Shown here one piece after another: positions 24,276-34,556 of a stretch of DNA of 64,000 nucleotides. The notes beneath the pieces are model-generated. The model made no database searches, was not told where the DNA came from, and was given only the letters and a program-made list of their open reading frames with translations. The DNA is from Rhodanobacter sp. L36. Lineage in GTDB: Bacteria > Pseudomonadota > Gammaproteobacteria > Xanthomonadales > Rhodanobacteraceae. The number at the start of each line of letters is the position of its first letter. Within the stretch, counting starts at the first letter, position 1. A program made the translations under genes and the position numbers. Location of the stretch: the NCBI RefSeq assembly GCF_009765755.1, contig NZ_LMUV01000003.1:100661-164660 (forward strand). The letters are read 5' to 3'.

Positions 24276-24896
24276 TTAGTGGTTGTCCTGCGCGGGAGCG
24301 GAACTGCTGTGCGCGGGAGCCGGAGCGGTTGCCGGCGGCGTGGCAGGTTTGGCAGCGGCGCCGGGTTTGACCTTGGGCAGGAACATGCCGCTCACCATGC
24401 CGTTGCCGGCGGATTCGCCGGTGATCAGGCTGGTGTCGGTGTTGTAGGTGAGTTTGTCGCCGTGGAACTCGCCGCGGCCTTTTTGATGGACCACCGCATT
24501 GGTGGTCAGTATCGCGATGCCGTTGATGTTGTCGTAGTCGAGCGTCAACGCGTCACCGGTCATCAGGTTGTTGTTTTCGTCCAGCTGCTGGATGTGCGCC
24601 GGGTTGCCGGTGACCACCACACGTGCGATCTGCGTGTCGGCATCCACGTGAATCTTCGCCACGTTGCCGGTGATCAGCAGCGTGCCTTGGGTGATGCGCA
24701 CACTGCCGGTCAGTGTGCTGATCGTGTTGGGCGCGTTGAACGCCTCGGTCGATTTCGCCGTGTAGTTCATGGGCTGTTCGCGATCGGATTTCTTCGCAAT
24801 AGCCGAGGCCGACAGCGTCAGCAGCGCCGACAGAACCGCCGCGCCGACAGCTTTACGACTTGCGCTTGCGCGGCGGGAACGTGCCTTGGCTTTCAT
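24276..24896 (-). CDS. lptA: LPS transport periplasmic protein LptA
   Basis: A 206-residue exported protein with a signal peptide after a basic stretch (KAVGAAVLSALLTLSASAIA) and an OstA/LptA beta-jellyroll (STLTGSVRITQGTLLITGN, later HGDKLTYNTDTSLITGESAGNG). It ends in a low-complexity Ala/Pro tail not needed for the fold. It forms the periplasmic bridge that carries LPS to LptD. ATG 24896 (MKAKARSRR) is chosen; it overlaps the end of lptC by 44 bp. Confidence 0.92.
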   Translation of the reverse strand: MKAKARSRRASASRKAVGAAVLSALLTLSASAIAKKSDREQPMNYTAKSTEAFNAPNTISTLTGSVRITQGTLLITGNVAKIHVDADTQIARVVVTGNPAHIQQLDENNNLMTGDALTLDYDNINGIAILTTNAVVHQKGRGEFHGDKLTYNTDTSLITGESAGNGMVSGMFLPKVKPGAAAKPATPPATAPAPAHSSSAPAQDNH

Positions 24897-25455
24897 CGAG
24901 CAACTCCATATGGTTGTCAGTGAGGTTGGCACGCATGCCGACCCCGCTCATTGTACGTGGGCCTTGCACGATCCGCGCTGGCGCCGCGGTTTCCATGCGG
25001 TTTTCCTTCGGCCATGCGGTGACATCCGAGGTCTGCATGTCCACCGCGTCCTGATCGGCGTAGGGCGGCCGATGCATGTGCACCGGACCCTGCAGCTTGA
25101 GAAGCATGCCGGCACGGTCGGTCCAGCCGTAAAGCGAGTTGCCGTCCCAGTCCGGAATGCCGGGTTTCTTGGCGGGTATCTGGAACGTCGGCGAATTGAA
25201 GTACAACGATTCGTCGCCTTCGCGCCGTTCGACATGGGGCGACTGCACGTGGAAGCTCGGGACGCCTTCGACATTGAACTCGGTGACGCGGGCGTTCGAC
25301 AACGTGTAGCCCGACCGTGGCGGTCCGACAAAGTCGGTGGTCTTTACCTGTGGCTCGATCCACCAAAGCAGCAACTGCGCGCCGCCGGCCAACAGCGCCA
25401 GCACGACGATCGTGGCCGGCAGACGCCGGTCTCGCAGCCAGGTGCGCAAGCTCAC
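24853..25455 (-). CDS. lptC: LPS export system protein LptC
   Basis: A 200-residue bitopic protein with one N-terminal membrane helix (LPATIVVLALLAGGAQLLLW) and a periplasmic jellyroll (YTLSNARVTEFNVEGVP, SLYGWTDRAGMLLKLQGPVH) that receives LPS from LptB2FG. The start is taken as the GTG at 25455, which overlaps the kdsC stop as GTGA, a typical coupled start. A longer in-frame form from 25512 would run into kdsC. Confidence 0.88.
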   Translation of the reverse strand: MSLRTWLRDRRLPATIVVLALLAGGAQLLLWWIEPQVKTTDFVGPPRSGYTLSNARVTEFNVEGVPSFHVQSPHVERREGDESLYFNSPTFQIPAKKPGIPDWDGNSLYGWTDRAGMLLKLQGPVHMHRPPYADQDAVDMQTSDVTAWPKENRMETAAPARIVQGPRTMSGVGMRANLTDNHMELLDESQGTFPPRKRKS

Positions 25456-25991
25456 TGCCAGCGCTCCCGCTCGGCGTCGCTCTTGCCTTGGGCGAATAGG
25501 ATCAGGTCGCACACTTCGCGCGCGGCACCCATACCGCCGCTGCGTGATGTCTGCCAGTGCGCTTTTTCCGCAACCCAGGGATGCGCGTTGGCAACCGCCA
25601 CTGCGAGGCCGGCGATATTCATGGGCGGCAGGTCGGGCAGGTCGTCTCCGACGAATGCGGCCTGGTCAGGCGCAAGTTGCAGCGCATCGAGCAGTTCAAC
25701 CAGACACGCGCGTTTGTCACTTTGACCCTGGTAGACATGAGCGATGTCGAGTTCCTCGGCGCGCACGGCGACCGGATGGCTGATGCGCGCGGAGATGATC
25801 GCCACCTGCACGCCATTGGCCTGCAACTGCTTGAGGCCCAGCCCGTCGTGCACATGAAACACCTTGGTTTCGTGCCCGTCCTCGCCAAACCACAGGCGGC
25901 CATCGGTCAGTGTGCCGTCCACGTCGAACACGGCCACCTTGATGCGAGCGGCGCGGGCGAGGATGTCGGCGGGAAGGTCGGCCAGATACAT
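25452..25991 (-). CDS. kdsC: 3-deoxy-D-manno-octulosonate-8-phosphate phosphatase KdsC
   Basis: A 179-residue HAD-type C0 phosphatase that removes phosphate from Kdo-8-P. Motif I is FDVDGTLTDG, motif II lies in VAIISAR, and motif III/IV is VGDDLPDLPPM, with GGMGAAREVCDLIL near the end. ATG 25991 (MYLADLP) fits the usual family N-terminus. An alternative GTG/ATG at 26051/26048 overlaps the kdsD stop and would add 19-20 residues; both are possible. Confidence 0.92.
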   Translation of the reverse strand: MYLADLPADILARAARIKVAVFDVDGTLTDGRLWFGEDGHETKVFHVHDGLGLKQLQANGVQVAIISARISHPVAVRAEELDIAHVYQGQSDKRACLVELLDALQLAPDQAAFVGDDLPDLPPMNIAGLAVAVANAHPWVAEKAHWQTSRSGGMGAAREVCDLILFAQGKSDAERERWQ

Positions 25992-26047
25992 GTCGTTATC
26001 GTGAACTCGGGTTGGAGAGGCGAGTGTGGGCGCTTGCGGACGAAGCA

Positions 26048-27058
26048 TCACACCACGCGGGCACGGAGCAGATCATGAATGTTGAGGGCTCCGACCACGC
26101 GCTGGTCGTCGTCGACCACCAGCAACGCGTGAATCTCATGTTTCTCCATCAGCTGCGCTGCTTCGGCGGCCAGCTTGTCGGCGCTGATGGTTTTCGGACC
26201 GCGGGTCATCAGGGCCTCGACGGTGGCGGTGCGCAGATCCACGCCATCGTCGTCGAGCGCGCGACGCAGATCGCCATCGGTGAACACGCCGATCAATTGC
26301 TGGTTCGCATCGACCACGGCGGTCATGCCCAGGTGCTTGCGGGTCATCTCCACCAGCGCGGCGGTGACGTTGGCGTTCGGCGCGACCCGCGGCACGTCGT
26401 CACCGGTGTGCATGACGTCGCTGATACGCAGGAGCAGCCGCCGGCCAAGGCTGCCGGCCGGATGCGAGCGCGCAAAATCGTCTGAGGTGAAGCCGCGCGC
26501 TTCGAGCAAGGCGATCGCCAGCGCGTCGCCAAGCACGAGCGCCACCGTGGTGCTGGTGGTCGGCGCCAGCCCCAGCGGACAGGCTTCATTGGTGATGCTG
26601 CCATCCAGATGCACGTCGGCCTGGCTCGCCAGCGAGGATCCCGGCTTGCCGGTGATCGCGATCAGCGGAATGCCTTGGCGCTTGATCATCGGCAGGATGA
26701 ACAGCAGCTCGTCGGTCTCGCCCGAATACGACAGTGCAAGCAAGATGTCCTGCGGCAGGATCATGCCCAGGTCGCCATGGCTGGCTTCGCCCGGGTGCAC
26801 GAAAAACGCCGGCGTGCCGGTGGACGCGAGGGTGGCTGCGATCTTGCGCGCCACGTGCCCGGACTTGCCCATGCCGCTCACGACGACTCGGCCCTTGCAG
26901 TCGAGGATCAGCCGGCAGGCTTCGATGAAATCCGCGCCGATTCGTGGACCCACCGCGCGAACCGCATCCGCCTCGGTGGCGATGGCTGTGCGGGCGCTGC
27001 TCACGATGGCGTCCGGGTTCAACTCGATCGGGGAATGCGGGGCGACGAGTACGTTCAT
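26048..27058 (-). CDS. kdsD: D-arabinose 5-phosphate isomerase KdsD
   Basis: A 336-residue isomerase converting ribulose-5-P to arabinose-5-P, the first step of Kdo synthesis. The SIS domain has VVSGMGKSGHVARKIAATLAST and ALSYSGETDELLFILP, and is followed by GSLGRRLLLRISDVMHTGD and two CBS domains (IGVFTDGDLRRALDDD, VVGALNIHDLLRARVV). ATG 27058 is the family start. It is the first gene of the kdsD-kdsC-lptCAB operon and divergent from ibaG. Confidence 0.95.
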   Translation of the reverse strand: MNVLVAPHSPIELNPDAIVSSARTAIATEADAVRAVGPRIGADFIEACRLILDCKGRVVVSGMGKSGHVARKIAATLASTGTPAFFVHPGEASHGDLGMILPQDILLALSYSGETDELLFILPMIKRQGIPLIAITGKPGSSLASQADVHLDGSITNEACPLGLAPTTSTTVALVLGDALAIALLEARGFTSDDFARSHPAGSLGRRLLLRISDVMHTGDDVPRVAPNANVTAALVEMTRKHLGMTAVVDANQQLIGVFTDGDLRRALDDDGVDLRTATVEALMTRGPKTISADKLAAEAAQLMEKHEIHALLVVDDDQRVVGALNIHDLLRARVV

Positions 27059-27251
27059 GGAGGCTCGAAGAGAGGTTGGAAGCGTGTCGCGATGGCGGTC
27101 ATGGCGATGTCGACCGTGTCGTTGTCGTTTCTGCGTCAGCGGATTTCCATTACCATGGCACATTCGTATTTTAACGTCATAAGTCCGCGCGTGGACTCGC
27201 AAGCCTGCGAGCCACCTTCTCCGCCGACTCAAGCCCAATGGACTTACTCCG

Positions 27252-28788
<1,537 letters not shown>

Positions 28789-28806
28789 TCCCCCAGAGTC
28801 ATCAAT

Positions 28807-28836
28807 AAAAAGCCCGGCATTGCCGGGCTTTTTTTA
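28807..28836. terminator. Bidirectional intrinsic terminator after murA
   Basis: AGCCCGGC and GCCGGGCT (8 bp) around ATT, preceded by an A-run and followed by TTTTTTT. It can stop murA rightwards and the DUF3108 gene leftwards (stop at 28865). Confidence 0.92.
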
Positions 28837-28864
28837 TCTGAAGCATTCGATTAGTGGCATCGGA

Positions 28865-29566
28865 TCAGTTGGACTGGAAACTCACCAGCTCCATCGTCAG
28901 ATCGCCACCTTCGTGCTGCGACAGTTTTACGGGAACCGGATAACGCGTCGGCGCGTACCACGCGCTGAAATCCTGCGCCTTGTCGGTGCGATCGATGCGT
29001 TCGGCATTGAAAGTGCCGGCCGCCACCTTGACGATTTCCTTGCCGGTCACCTTGAACTGCTGCGTCTCGATGCCCTGCTTCACGCCCATCGGCAGCACGA
29101 TCTGCTGCTTGCCATCGCGCAAGGCGATGCCGAGTGCGAGTGCTGCGGTGTTGCGTTCCACCATGCCGGGTATTGCGGCATAGGTGCGCGAACCCTTGTT
29201 GTCATCCACGGTGACCTGATTGGTCTTCCAGTCGGCGCTGAGATGACGCTGTTTGTTCTTGCCCATCGCGATCATCTGGTAGTCGTAGCTGATCGCCTCC
29301 GGCACGTCACCCTTCCAGCGGAAGCGCGAGGTTTCCTTGGCGCTGGCGCCCATCAGCGCAGCCAGGCCGCCGGTGCCTTTCACGTCCTTGCTGTAGATCC
29401 ATTCGCCGTTCTCGGCAGCGCGAAGCGTGACAGTCGCCTGACCCATCGGCTGATCACCCTGCAGCACGTTGTACGTGGCGGTGAAAGCCGGCGGCGTGGC
29501 GGCGGAAACGGCTTGGGTGAGCAGCAGCAAGCCAATGGTGGAAGCGAGCAGGGGTCGGATAGTCAT
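28865..29566 (-). CDS. DUF3108 exported protein
   Basis: A 233-residue protein with a Sec signal peptide (PLLASTIGLLLLTQAVSAA) and a beta-rich DUF3108 domain (FTATYNVLQGDQPMGQATVT, SRFRWKGDVPEAISYDYQM, YAPTRYPVPVKLSQHEGGDL). Members are predicted periplasmic or lipid-binding-like barrel proteins with no settled function. ATG 29566 (MTIRPLLAS) is chosen because it begins the signal peptide. It is last of a purM-purN-DUF3108 leftward run (35-bp gap to purN), an order I have reason to regard as common in this group. Confidence 0.85.
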   Translation of the reverse strand: MTIRPLLASTIGLLLLTQAVSAATPPAFTATYNVLQGDQPMGQATVTLRAAENGEWIYSKDVKGTGGLAALMGASAKETSRFRWKGDVPEAISYDYQMIAMGKNKQRHLSADWKTNQVTVDDNKGSRTYAAIPGMVERNTAALALGIALRDGKQQIVLPMGVKQGIETQQFKVTGKEIVKVAAGTFNAERIDRTDKAQDFSAWYAPTRYPVPVKLSQHEGGDLTMELVSFQSN

Positions 29567-29601
29567 TCGAAGAGTTTGCCGCCGATGGGCTGAACCGTGC
29601 A

Positions 29602-30273
29602 TCACTCCACGGCTTGCAGCTGACCGGCGATTATTGTCAGCGGCGCGTGCAGGGGTTCGCCGTCGAACAATATTCCTCGATCGCTCCATTGAAGCCTTCG
29701 TTGCGCCAGCAGCGTCAGCACGGCGGGCAAGAGCTGGTGTTCCAGTGGGAGAAGACGTTGCGCGAGTTGCGACTCGTCGTCATCCGGTTCAACCGCGATG
29801 CGCGCCTGCGCGATCACAGGCCCGCCATCCAGTTCGGCGGTGACGAAATGCACGCTGGCACCGTGTTCGCGGTCGCCGGCTTCCAGCGCGCGGCGGTGCG
29901 TGTGCAGCCCGCGATATTTGGGCAACAGCGAGGGATGGATGTTGATCATGCGACCGGCCCACGGCGCGAGCACGTCGCCGTCGATGATGCGCATGAAACC
30001 GGCGAGCACCAGAACGTCCGCGCCGCTGGCAGCAATGCGATCGAACAGATCGGCATCGAATGATCGGCGATCGGGATAGCTGCGTGGATCGAGCGCCAAC
30101 GTGGGAATGCCAGCCGCTTCCGCCAGTCGCAACGCGCCTGCCGATGCCTTGTCGCTTCCGACCAACGCGAACTCGACCGGCAGATCGCCGTGTTCCCGCG
30201 CGGCCAACAACGCGGCAAGATTGCTGCCGCGGCCGGAGGCGAGCACGGCCACGCGTGGCAAGGAGGTCGTCAC
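29602..30273 (-). CDS. purN: Phosphoribosylglycinamide formyltransferase PurN
   Basis: A 223-residue GAR transformylase using 10-formyl-THF in step 3 of purine synthesis. It has VAVLASGRGSNLAALLAA at the start, VLAGFMRIIDGDV, then the catalytic Asn-His-Asp set in NIHPSLLPKYRGLHTHR, HGASVHFVTAELDGGPVI. The start is taken as GTG 30273 (VTTSLPRVAV); an alternative TTG at 30309 overlaps the purM end by 8 bp and would couple the two. Confidence 0.93.
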   Translation of the reverse strand: MTTSLPRVAVLASGRGSNLAALLAAREHGDLPVEFALVGSDKASAGALRLAEAAGIPTLALDPRSYPDRRSFDADLFDRIAASGADVLVLAGFMRIIDGDVLAPWAGRMINIHPSLLPKYRGLHTHRRALEAGDREHGASVHFVTAELDGGPVIAQARIAVEPDDDESQLAQRLLPLEHQLLPAVLTLLAQRRLQWSDRGILFDGEPLHAPLTIIAGQLQAVE

Positions 30274-30301
30274 TTGAAGCGCTTCGCCGGATCGGCCGCG
30301 A

Positions 30302-31345
30302 TTAGCCAATCGCCACGCGTTCGTCGCCCTGCGCGGGCACGATTTCTCCGATCACCGAACTGGACAGCCCGTGTATCGCCAACAGCGCGGTGGCAGCACT
30401 CACCGCCGCGCGCGGCAGGATCACCGTGAAGCCGACGCCGCAGTTGAACGTGCGCCACATTTCCTCGCGCGCCACGTTGCCTTCGCGCATCAGCCAGTCG
30501 AACACCGGCGGCAGCACGATCGCCGACGCATCCAGCGCGATGCCCAGGCCTTCCGGCACGACGCGGATGATGTTTTCCTTCAGGCCGCCGCCGGTGATGT
30601 GCGCCATGCCATGCACGGTCGCGCCCTTGAGCAGATCCAGCATCGCCTTGACGTAGATGGTGGTCGGCGCCATTAGCGCGTCAGCCAGTTTCACGCCGCC
30701 GAGATCGAGATCGAGCCCGCCGTTTTCGGCCGTGCAACCGGCGCGTTCGAGAATGCGCCGAACCAGCGAATAGCCGTTTGAATGGGGGCCTGACGAGGCC
30801 ACACCGAGGATGACGTCGCCCGCGACGATCGCCTCGCCGGTGAGCATCTGCGATTTCTCCACCGCGCCCACGGTGAAGCCGGCCAGGTCGTATTCGCCCG
30901 GCGGATACATGTCGGGCATCTCCGCGGTTTCGCCGCCGATCAGCGCACAGCCAGCCAACTCGCAACCCTTCGCGATGCCGCCGACCACGGCGACCGTGGT
31001 GTCCACGTCGAGCTTGCCGGTGGCGAAATAGTCGAGGAAGAACAGCGGCTCGGCGCCCTGCACCAGCACGTCGTTGACGCACATGCCGACCAGGTCGATG
31101 CCGATGGTGTCGTGGCGGCCGAGAATCTGCGCCAGTTTCAATTTGGTGCCCACGCCATCGGTGCCGGATACCAGCACCGGCTCCTTGTAGCGCCCGCTGA
31201 GATCGAACAGGCCGCCGAAACCGCCGAGTCCGCCCATCACTTCCGGCCGGAACGTGCGCTTGACCAGCGGCTTGATGCGTTCGACCACGGCATTGCCGGC
31301 ATCGATATCCACGCCGGCGGCGCGGTAGGTGAGGGCGTCAGACAT
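30302..31345 (-). CDS. purM: Phosphoribosylformylglycinamidine cyclo-ligase PurM
   Basis: A 347-residue AIR synthetase: [20 protein letters not shown], then [32 protein letters not shown] and [21 protein letters not shown], all family landmarks of the ATP and FGAM binding sites. It catalyses the ring closure of step 5 in purine synthesis. It is divergent from the DUF2066 gene, with 169 bp between. Confidence 0.96.
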   Translation of the reverse strand: MSDALTYRAAGVDIDAGNAVVERIKPLVKRTFRPEVMGGLGGFGGLFDLSGRYKEPVLVSGTDGVGTKLKLAQILGRHDTIGIDLVGMCVNDVLVQGAEPLFFLDYFATGKLDVDTTVAVVGGIAKGCELAGCALIGGETAEMPDMYPPGEYDLAGFTVGAVEKSQMLTGEAIVAGDVILGVASSGPHSNGYSLVRRILERAGCTAENGGLDLDLGGVKLADALMAPTTIYVKAMLDLLKGATVHGMAHITGGGLKENIIRVVPEGLGIALDASAIVLPPVFDWLMREGNVAREEMWRTFNCGVGFTVILPRAAVSAATALLAIHGLSSSVIGEIVPAQGDERVAIG

Positions 31346-31514
31346 GGCGAAGACCGTGGTCGGGATCGGGGGGATGGCGAACGCGCAAGTTTAGCAGCAT
31401 GTCGATCGGCCACCGCCGCCGCGAATGGCGCCACGCTCGTCGCGCCACGCTTCGATGGACGCTGGGGACGCGATTGGGCAGACTTCCCGCAGCTTCCCCA
31501 ACGATGTGCTCCCC

Positions 31515-32498
31515 ATGCGCCTGCCTCGCCTGCTGATCGTTTTCCTGTTGCTGGGTTTTGCGGCGTTGCCAAGGGCGTACGCGCAGACGCAGGGTTCGCC
31601 GTATTCGGTGATCGTGCCGGTCGCCGACATCAGCGATGCCCAGCGTGATCAGGCGTTCACCACTGCGCTAGGCCAAGTGCTTGCGCGCGTTGCCGGTGGG
31701 CAGGACCTGCGGAGCAACGGCGGCTATGGCGATGCGCTCAAGAACGCCGGTTCCATCGTGCAGAAATACCAGTATCAGCGCGCCGCCACCGGCATGACGC
31801 TGGCGGTGGATTTCGAGCCGGGCTCGGTGCGCCGTCTGGTTTCGAAACTTGGCGTCGCCAGTGCGGGCATCAAACCGCCGGTGCTGCTAATCGTGCAGCA
31901 CGACGACGGAAAATTATTCCATCAGCCCGCGCTGACCAGCCTGATGTCCGCCGCGGCCGCGCGCGGCAGCAACGTGGTGTTCCCCGATCCATCGAATGCG
32001 CCCGATCCGGTCAAGGTCGCCGCGGCTGATCCGGCCACGTTGGCGGCGATCAATCAGGACTATCACACCGGCCTCATACTGGTAGGCAAGGTGCACGAAG
32101 GTAGCGCCGACTGGACGCTGATTTCAGGCGGACAGCAGCAGCACTGGACCAACCAAGGCGCCACCGATGATGCGTTGCTGACCGATGCCGGCAACGGCCT
32201 GGTCGATCGCCTCGGCAAACAGCTCAACGTGATCGGCGCCGGCGCCACCGAAGGCAAGTTGTGGGTGAGTGGGCTTGAATCCGCGATGGATTACGCCGCG
32301 CTGCTGACGACGCTGCGGGGGGATTCCTCCGTGCAGCTGGTGACCACGATCGGCGCGCAGAACGACAGTGTGCTGTTGGACGTGAAAGCTACGCTGCCGA
32401 TGAACGGATTGGCCGCGAATCTCGCTGCCGGCGGACGTCTTCTGCTGCAGGGCGAAGCGCACGAAGGTGCCGACGCCAGCCTGCGCTGGCTGCATTGA
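31515..32498 (+). CDS. DUF2066 exported protein
   Basis: A 327-residue protein with a signal peptide (LLIVFLLLGFAALPRAYAQ) and the DUF2066 pattern: YSVIVPVADISDAQRDQAFTT, ALGQVLARVAGGQDLRS and a later PPVLLIV segment. Function unknown. ATG 31515 is chosen because it opens the signal peptide. It lies between purM and the PerM/hda pair, a common linkage in gammaproteobacteria. Confidence 0.88.
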   Translation: MRLPRLLIVFLLLGFAALPRAYAQTQGSPYSVIVPVADISDAQRDQAFTTALGQVLARVAGGQDLRSNGGYGDALKNAGSIVQKYQYQRAATGMTLAVDFEPGSVRRLVSKLGVASAGIKPPVLLIVQHDDGKLFHQPALTSLMSAAAARGSNVVFPDPSNAPDPVKVAAADPATLAAINQDYHTGLILVGKVHEGSADWTLISGGQQQHWTNQGATDDALLTDAGNGLVDRLGKQLNVIGAGATEGKLWVSGLESAMDYAALLTTLRGDSSVQLVTTIGAQNDSVLLDVKATLPMNGLAANLAAGGRLLLQGEAHEGADASLRWLH

Positions 32499-32610
32499 TG
32501 GCGCGAGTGCGGCATGTCATGCATCGAATGGATGCCTGCGGCGCGCACATGGAAAATTTCGCAACGCGCTGCCGTGTCATGGAGGCGTTGCCTGCTTGTG
32601 GAGTGACGCC

Positions 32611-33780
32611 ATGAATCACGACAGTTCACGCCGCTGGCAAATGCTGGCCATCACCGGCGTCATCATTTTTCTGATCTGGTTACTGGCGCCGGTGCTGATG
32701 CCGTTCGCGGTGGCAGCGACGCTCGCCTATCTCGGCGATCCACTCGCCGATCGACTCGAACGCTTTGGCATGAGCCGCAACTGGGCAGCCACGCTGGTGT
32801 TTGTCGTGCTGCTGTTGGCTTTCGTCGGCGTGTTGCTTCTGCTGGTGCCATTAATCGCGCGACAGGTGGAAAACCTGATCGACAATCTGCCCAGTTACGG
32901 CGACTGGGCACGCGACACGGCGTGGCCATGGCTGCAGGCGAAGCTGCATCTGGATCCGCGCATGTTCGACAGCGCTGCGCTGCTGGCGGCGATCAAGGCG
33001 CACATCGCGTCCATCGGCGGCGTCGCGACCGTAGTGATCGGCAAGGTCTCGCGTTCCGGGCTCGGCATCGTTTTGTGGATGACCAACCTCGTGCTGATTC
33101 CGGTGGTGGCGTTTTATCTGCTGCGCGACTGGGACCGGCTGGTGGCAAAGATCGACAGCATGCTGCCACGTTCAATCCAGCCGACCATCGCGCATCTCGC
33201 GCGCGAATCCGATCTGGTTCTTGGCGCATTCGTGCGCGGGCAGTTGCTGGTGATGCTGGCGCTCGGCATTTTCTACGGCGCCGGGCTTTCGCTGGTCGGG
33301 CTGTCGGTCGGCTTGTTGATCGGCATCGTCGCCGGAGTGCTGAGCTTTGTGCCGTACCTCGGTTTCATCATCGGCTTTGGCGCCGCGGTCATCGCGGTGC
33401 TGGTGCAGTACGGCGACTGGACGCACTTGCTGATCGTGTGCGGCGTGTTCGTCGTGGGCCAGTTGCTGGAAGGCTACGTACTCGTGCCCAAGCTGGTCGG
33501 CGACAAGATCGGCCTGCATCCTGTGGCAGTGATTTTCGCCGTGCTCGCCGGCGGCTCGTTGTTCGGTTTTCTCGGCGTGCTGCTCGCGTTGCCGGCGGCG
33601 TCGGTGATCATGGTGCTGCTGCGTTACCTGGTGGAACGCTATCGACTGAGCGACCTCTACACCGAGGAAGGTGAAGACGATCCGGTCATCGCCGAAGTGG
33701 ATGTCACCGTGCATGCCGACGGCCATGTCGAAACCGAAACCCGGGTCGCCGAACCGAAGGTCGATCCGGCCGCACCATGA
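32611..33780 (+). CDS. AI-2E family (PerM-like) transporter
   Basis: A 389-residue membrane protein with about eight helices, including the first pair WQMLAITGVIIFLIWLLAPV, the family motif DPLADRLERFGMSRNWAA, VLSFVPYLGFIIGFGAAV and EGYVLVPKLVGDKIGLHPV. The latter two are characteristic of the AI-2E/PerM family. Substrates vary (autoinducer-2, ions, unknown). It has an acidic cytoplasmic C-terminal tail. It overlaps hda by ATGA at 33777. Confidence 0.9.
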   Translation: MNHDSSRRWQMLAITGVIIFLIWLLAPVLMPFAVAATLAYLGDPLADRLERFGMSRNWAATLVFVVLLLAFVGVLLLLVPLIARQVENLIDNLPSYGDWARDTAWPWLQAKLHLDPRMFDSAALLAAIKAHIASIGGVATVVIGKVSRSGLGIVLWMTNLVLIPVVAFYLLRDWDRLVAKIDSMLPRSIQPTIAHLARESDLVLGAFVRGQLLVMLALGIFYGAGLSLVGLSVGLLIGIVAGVLSFVPYLGFIIGFGAAVIAVLVQYGDWTHLLIVCGVFVVGQLLEGYVLVPKLVGDKIGLHPVAVIFAVLAGGSLFGFLGVLLALPAASVIMVLLRYLVERYRLSDLYTEEGEDDPVIAEVDVTVHADGHVETETRVAEPKVDPAAP

Positions 33781-34472
33781 TTCCGCAGCTTCCGCTCGCT
33801 CTGCGCTGGCCACGCCGGCAACGCTTTGAACATTTCCATGCCGGCGCCAACGCGGCTGCCGTTGCCGCAGTCGAGATGCTTGCGACAGATGCAGGCGCGC
33901 CATGGGTCTATCTGCACGGTTCGAACGGCAGCGGTCGCAGTCATCTTCTGATCGCCGCGTGCCAGGCGGCCAGCGCTGCAGGCCGTCGCGTGCAGTACTT
34001 GCCGCTGGCCAGTTTGAACGATGCCGCCAGCGTGTTGCGCGGCGTGGCCGGCAGTGAATTGCTCGCGCTCGACGACCTCGTCGCCATCGCCGGCCACAAC
34101 GACGCGGAGCACGCGCTGTTCGATCTCTACAACCGTGCCCGTGCCGAAGGCAGCGCGATGCTGTTCGCCGCTGATGCCACGCCCGCCGAACTCGGCATCA
34201 AGCTACCCGACCTGCGCTCGCGCCTCGGCGCGTGCACCCAGTTCGCACTCAAGCCACTCGATGACGACGAACGACGCGCCGTGCTCAAGGCACAAGCGCA
34301 CGCACGCGGCATCGAACTGGACGACAACGTGCTCGACTGGCTGTTCGCACGTTACGCTCGCGATCTCGGCGCACTGCTCGATCTGCTCGACAAACTCGAT
34401 GTTGCATCGCTGGCTGCGCAGCGTCGGATCACGATTCCGTTTCTGCGAGAATTCCTGAGCGAACTCGGTTAA
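33777..34472 (+). CDS. hda: DnaA regulatory inactivator Hda
   Basis: A 231-residue AAA+ protein related to DnaA domain III that stimulates DnaA-ATP hydrolysis when bound to the DNA-loaded beta clamp. The N-terminal clamp-binding motif QLPLAL is at residues 4-9. The P-loop region is HGSNGSGRSHLLIAA, with Arg in place of the usual Lys (GSGRSH), as in many Hda proteins. Sensor-like DLRSRLGACTQF and a C-terminal DLLDKLDVASLAAQRRIT follow. The start overlaps the transporter stop. Confidence 0.9.
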   Translation: MIPQLPLALRWPRRQRFEHFHAGANAAAVAAVEMLATDAGAPWVYLHGSNGSGRSHLLIAACQAASAAGRRVQYLPLASLNDAASVLRGVAGSELLALDDLVAIAGHNDAEHALFDLYNRARAEGSAMLFAADATPAELGIKLPDLRSRLGACTQFALKPLDDDERRAVLKAQAHARGIELDDNVLDWLFARYARDLGALLDLLDKLDVASLAAQRRITIPFLREFLSELG

Positions 34473-34556
34473 ATCGCGGTCCCGTTGTCGGCTTCACTAC
34501 GCAAGCTTCTGAGTTTTCTTCCGGCGAAATATCACTTATTTGCAGGACGCAATGCC

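Noticed and set aside
23451-24923. 490-codon open frame antisense to lptB and lptA
   Set aside because: It covers two well-identified genes and shows no domain.
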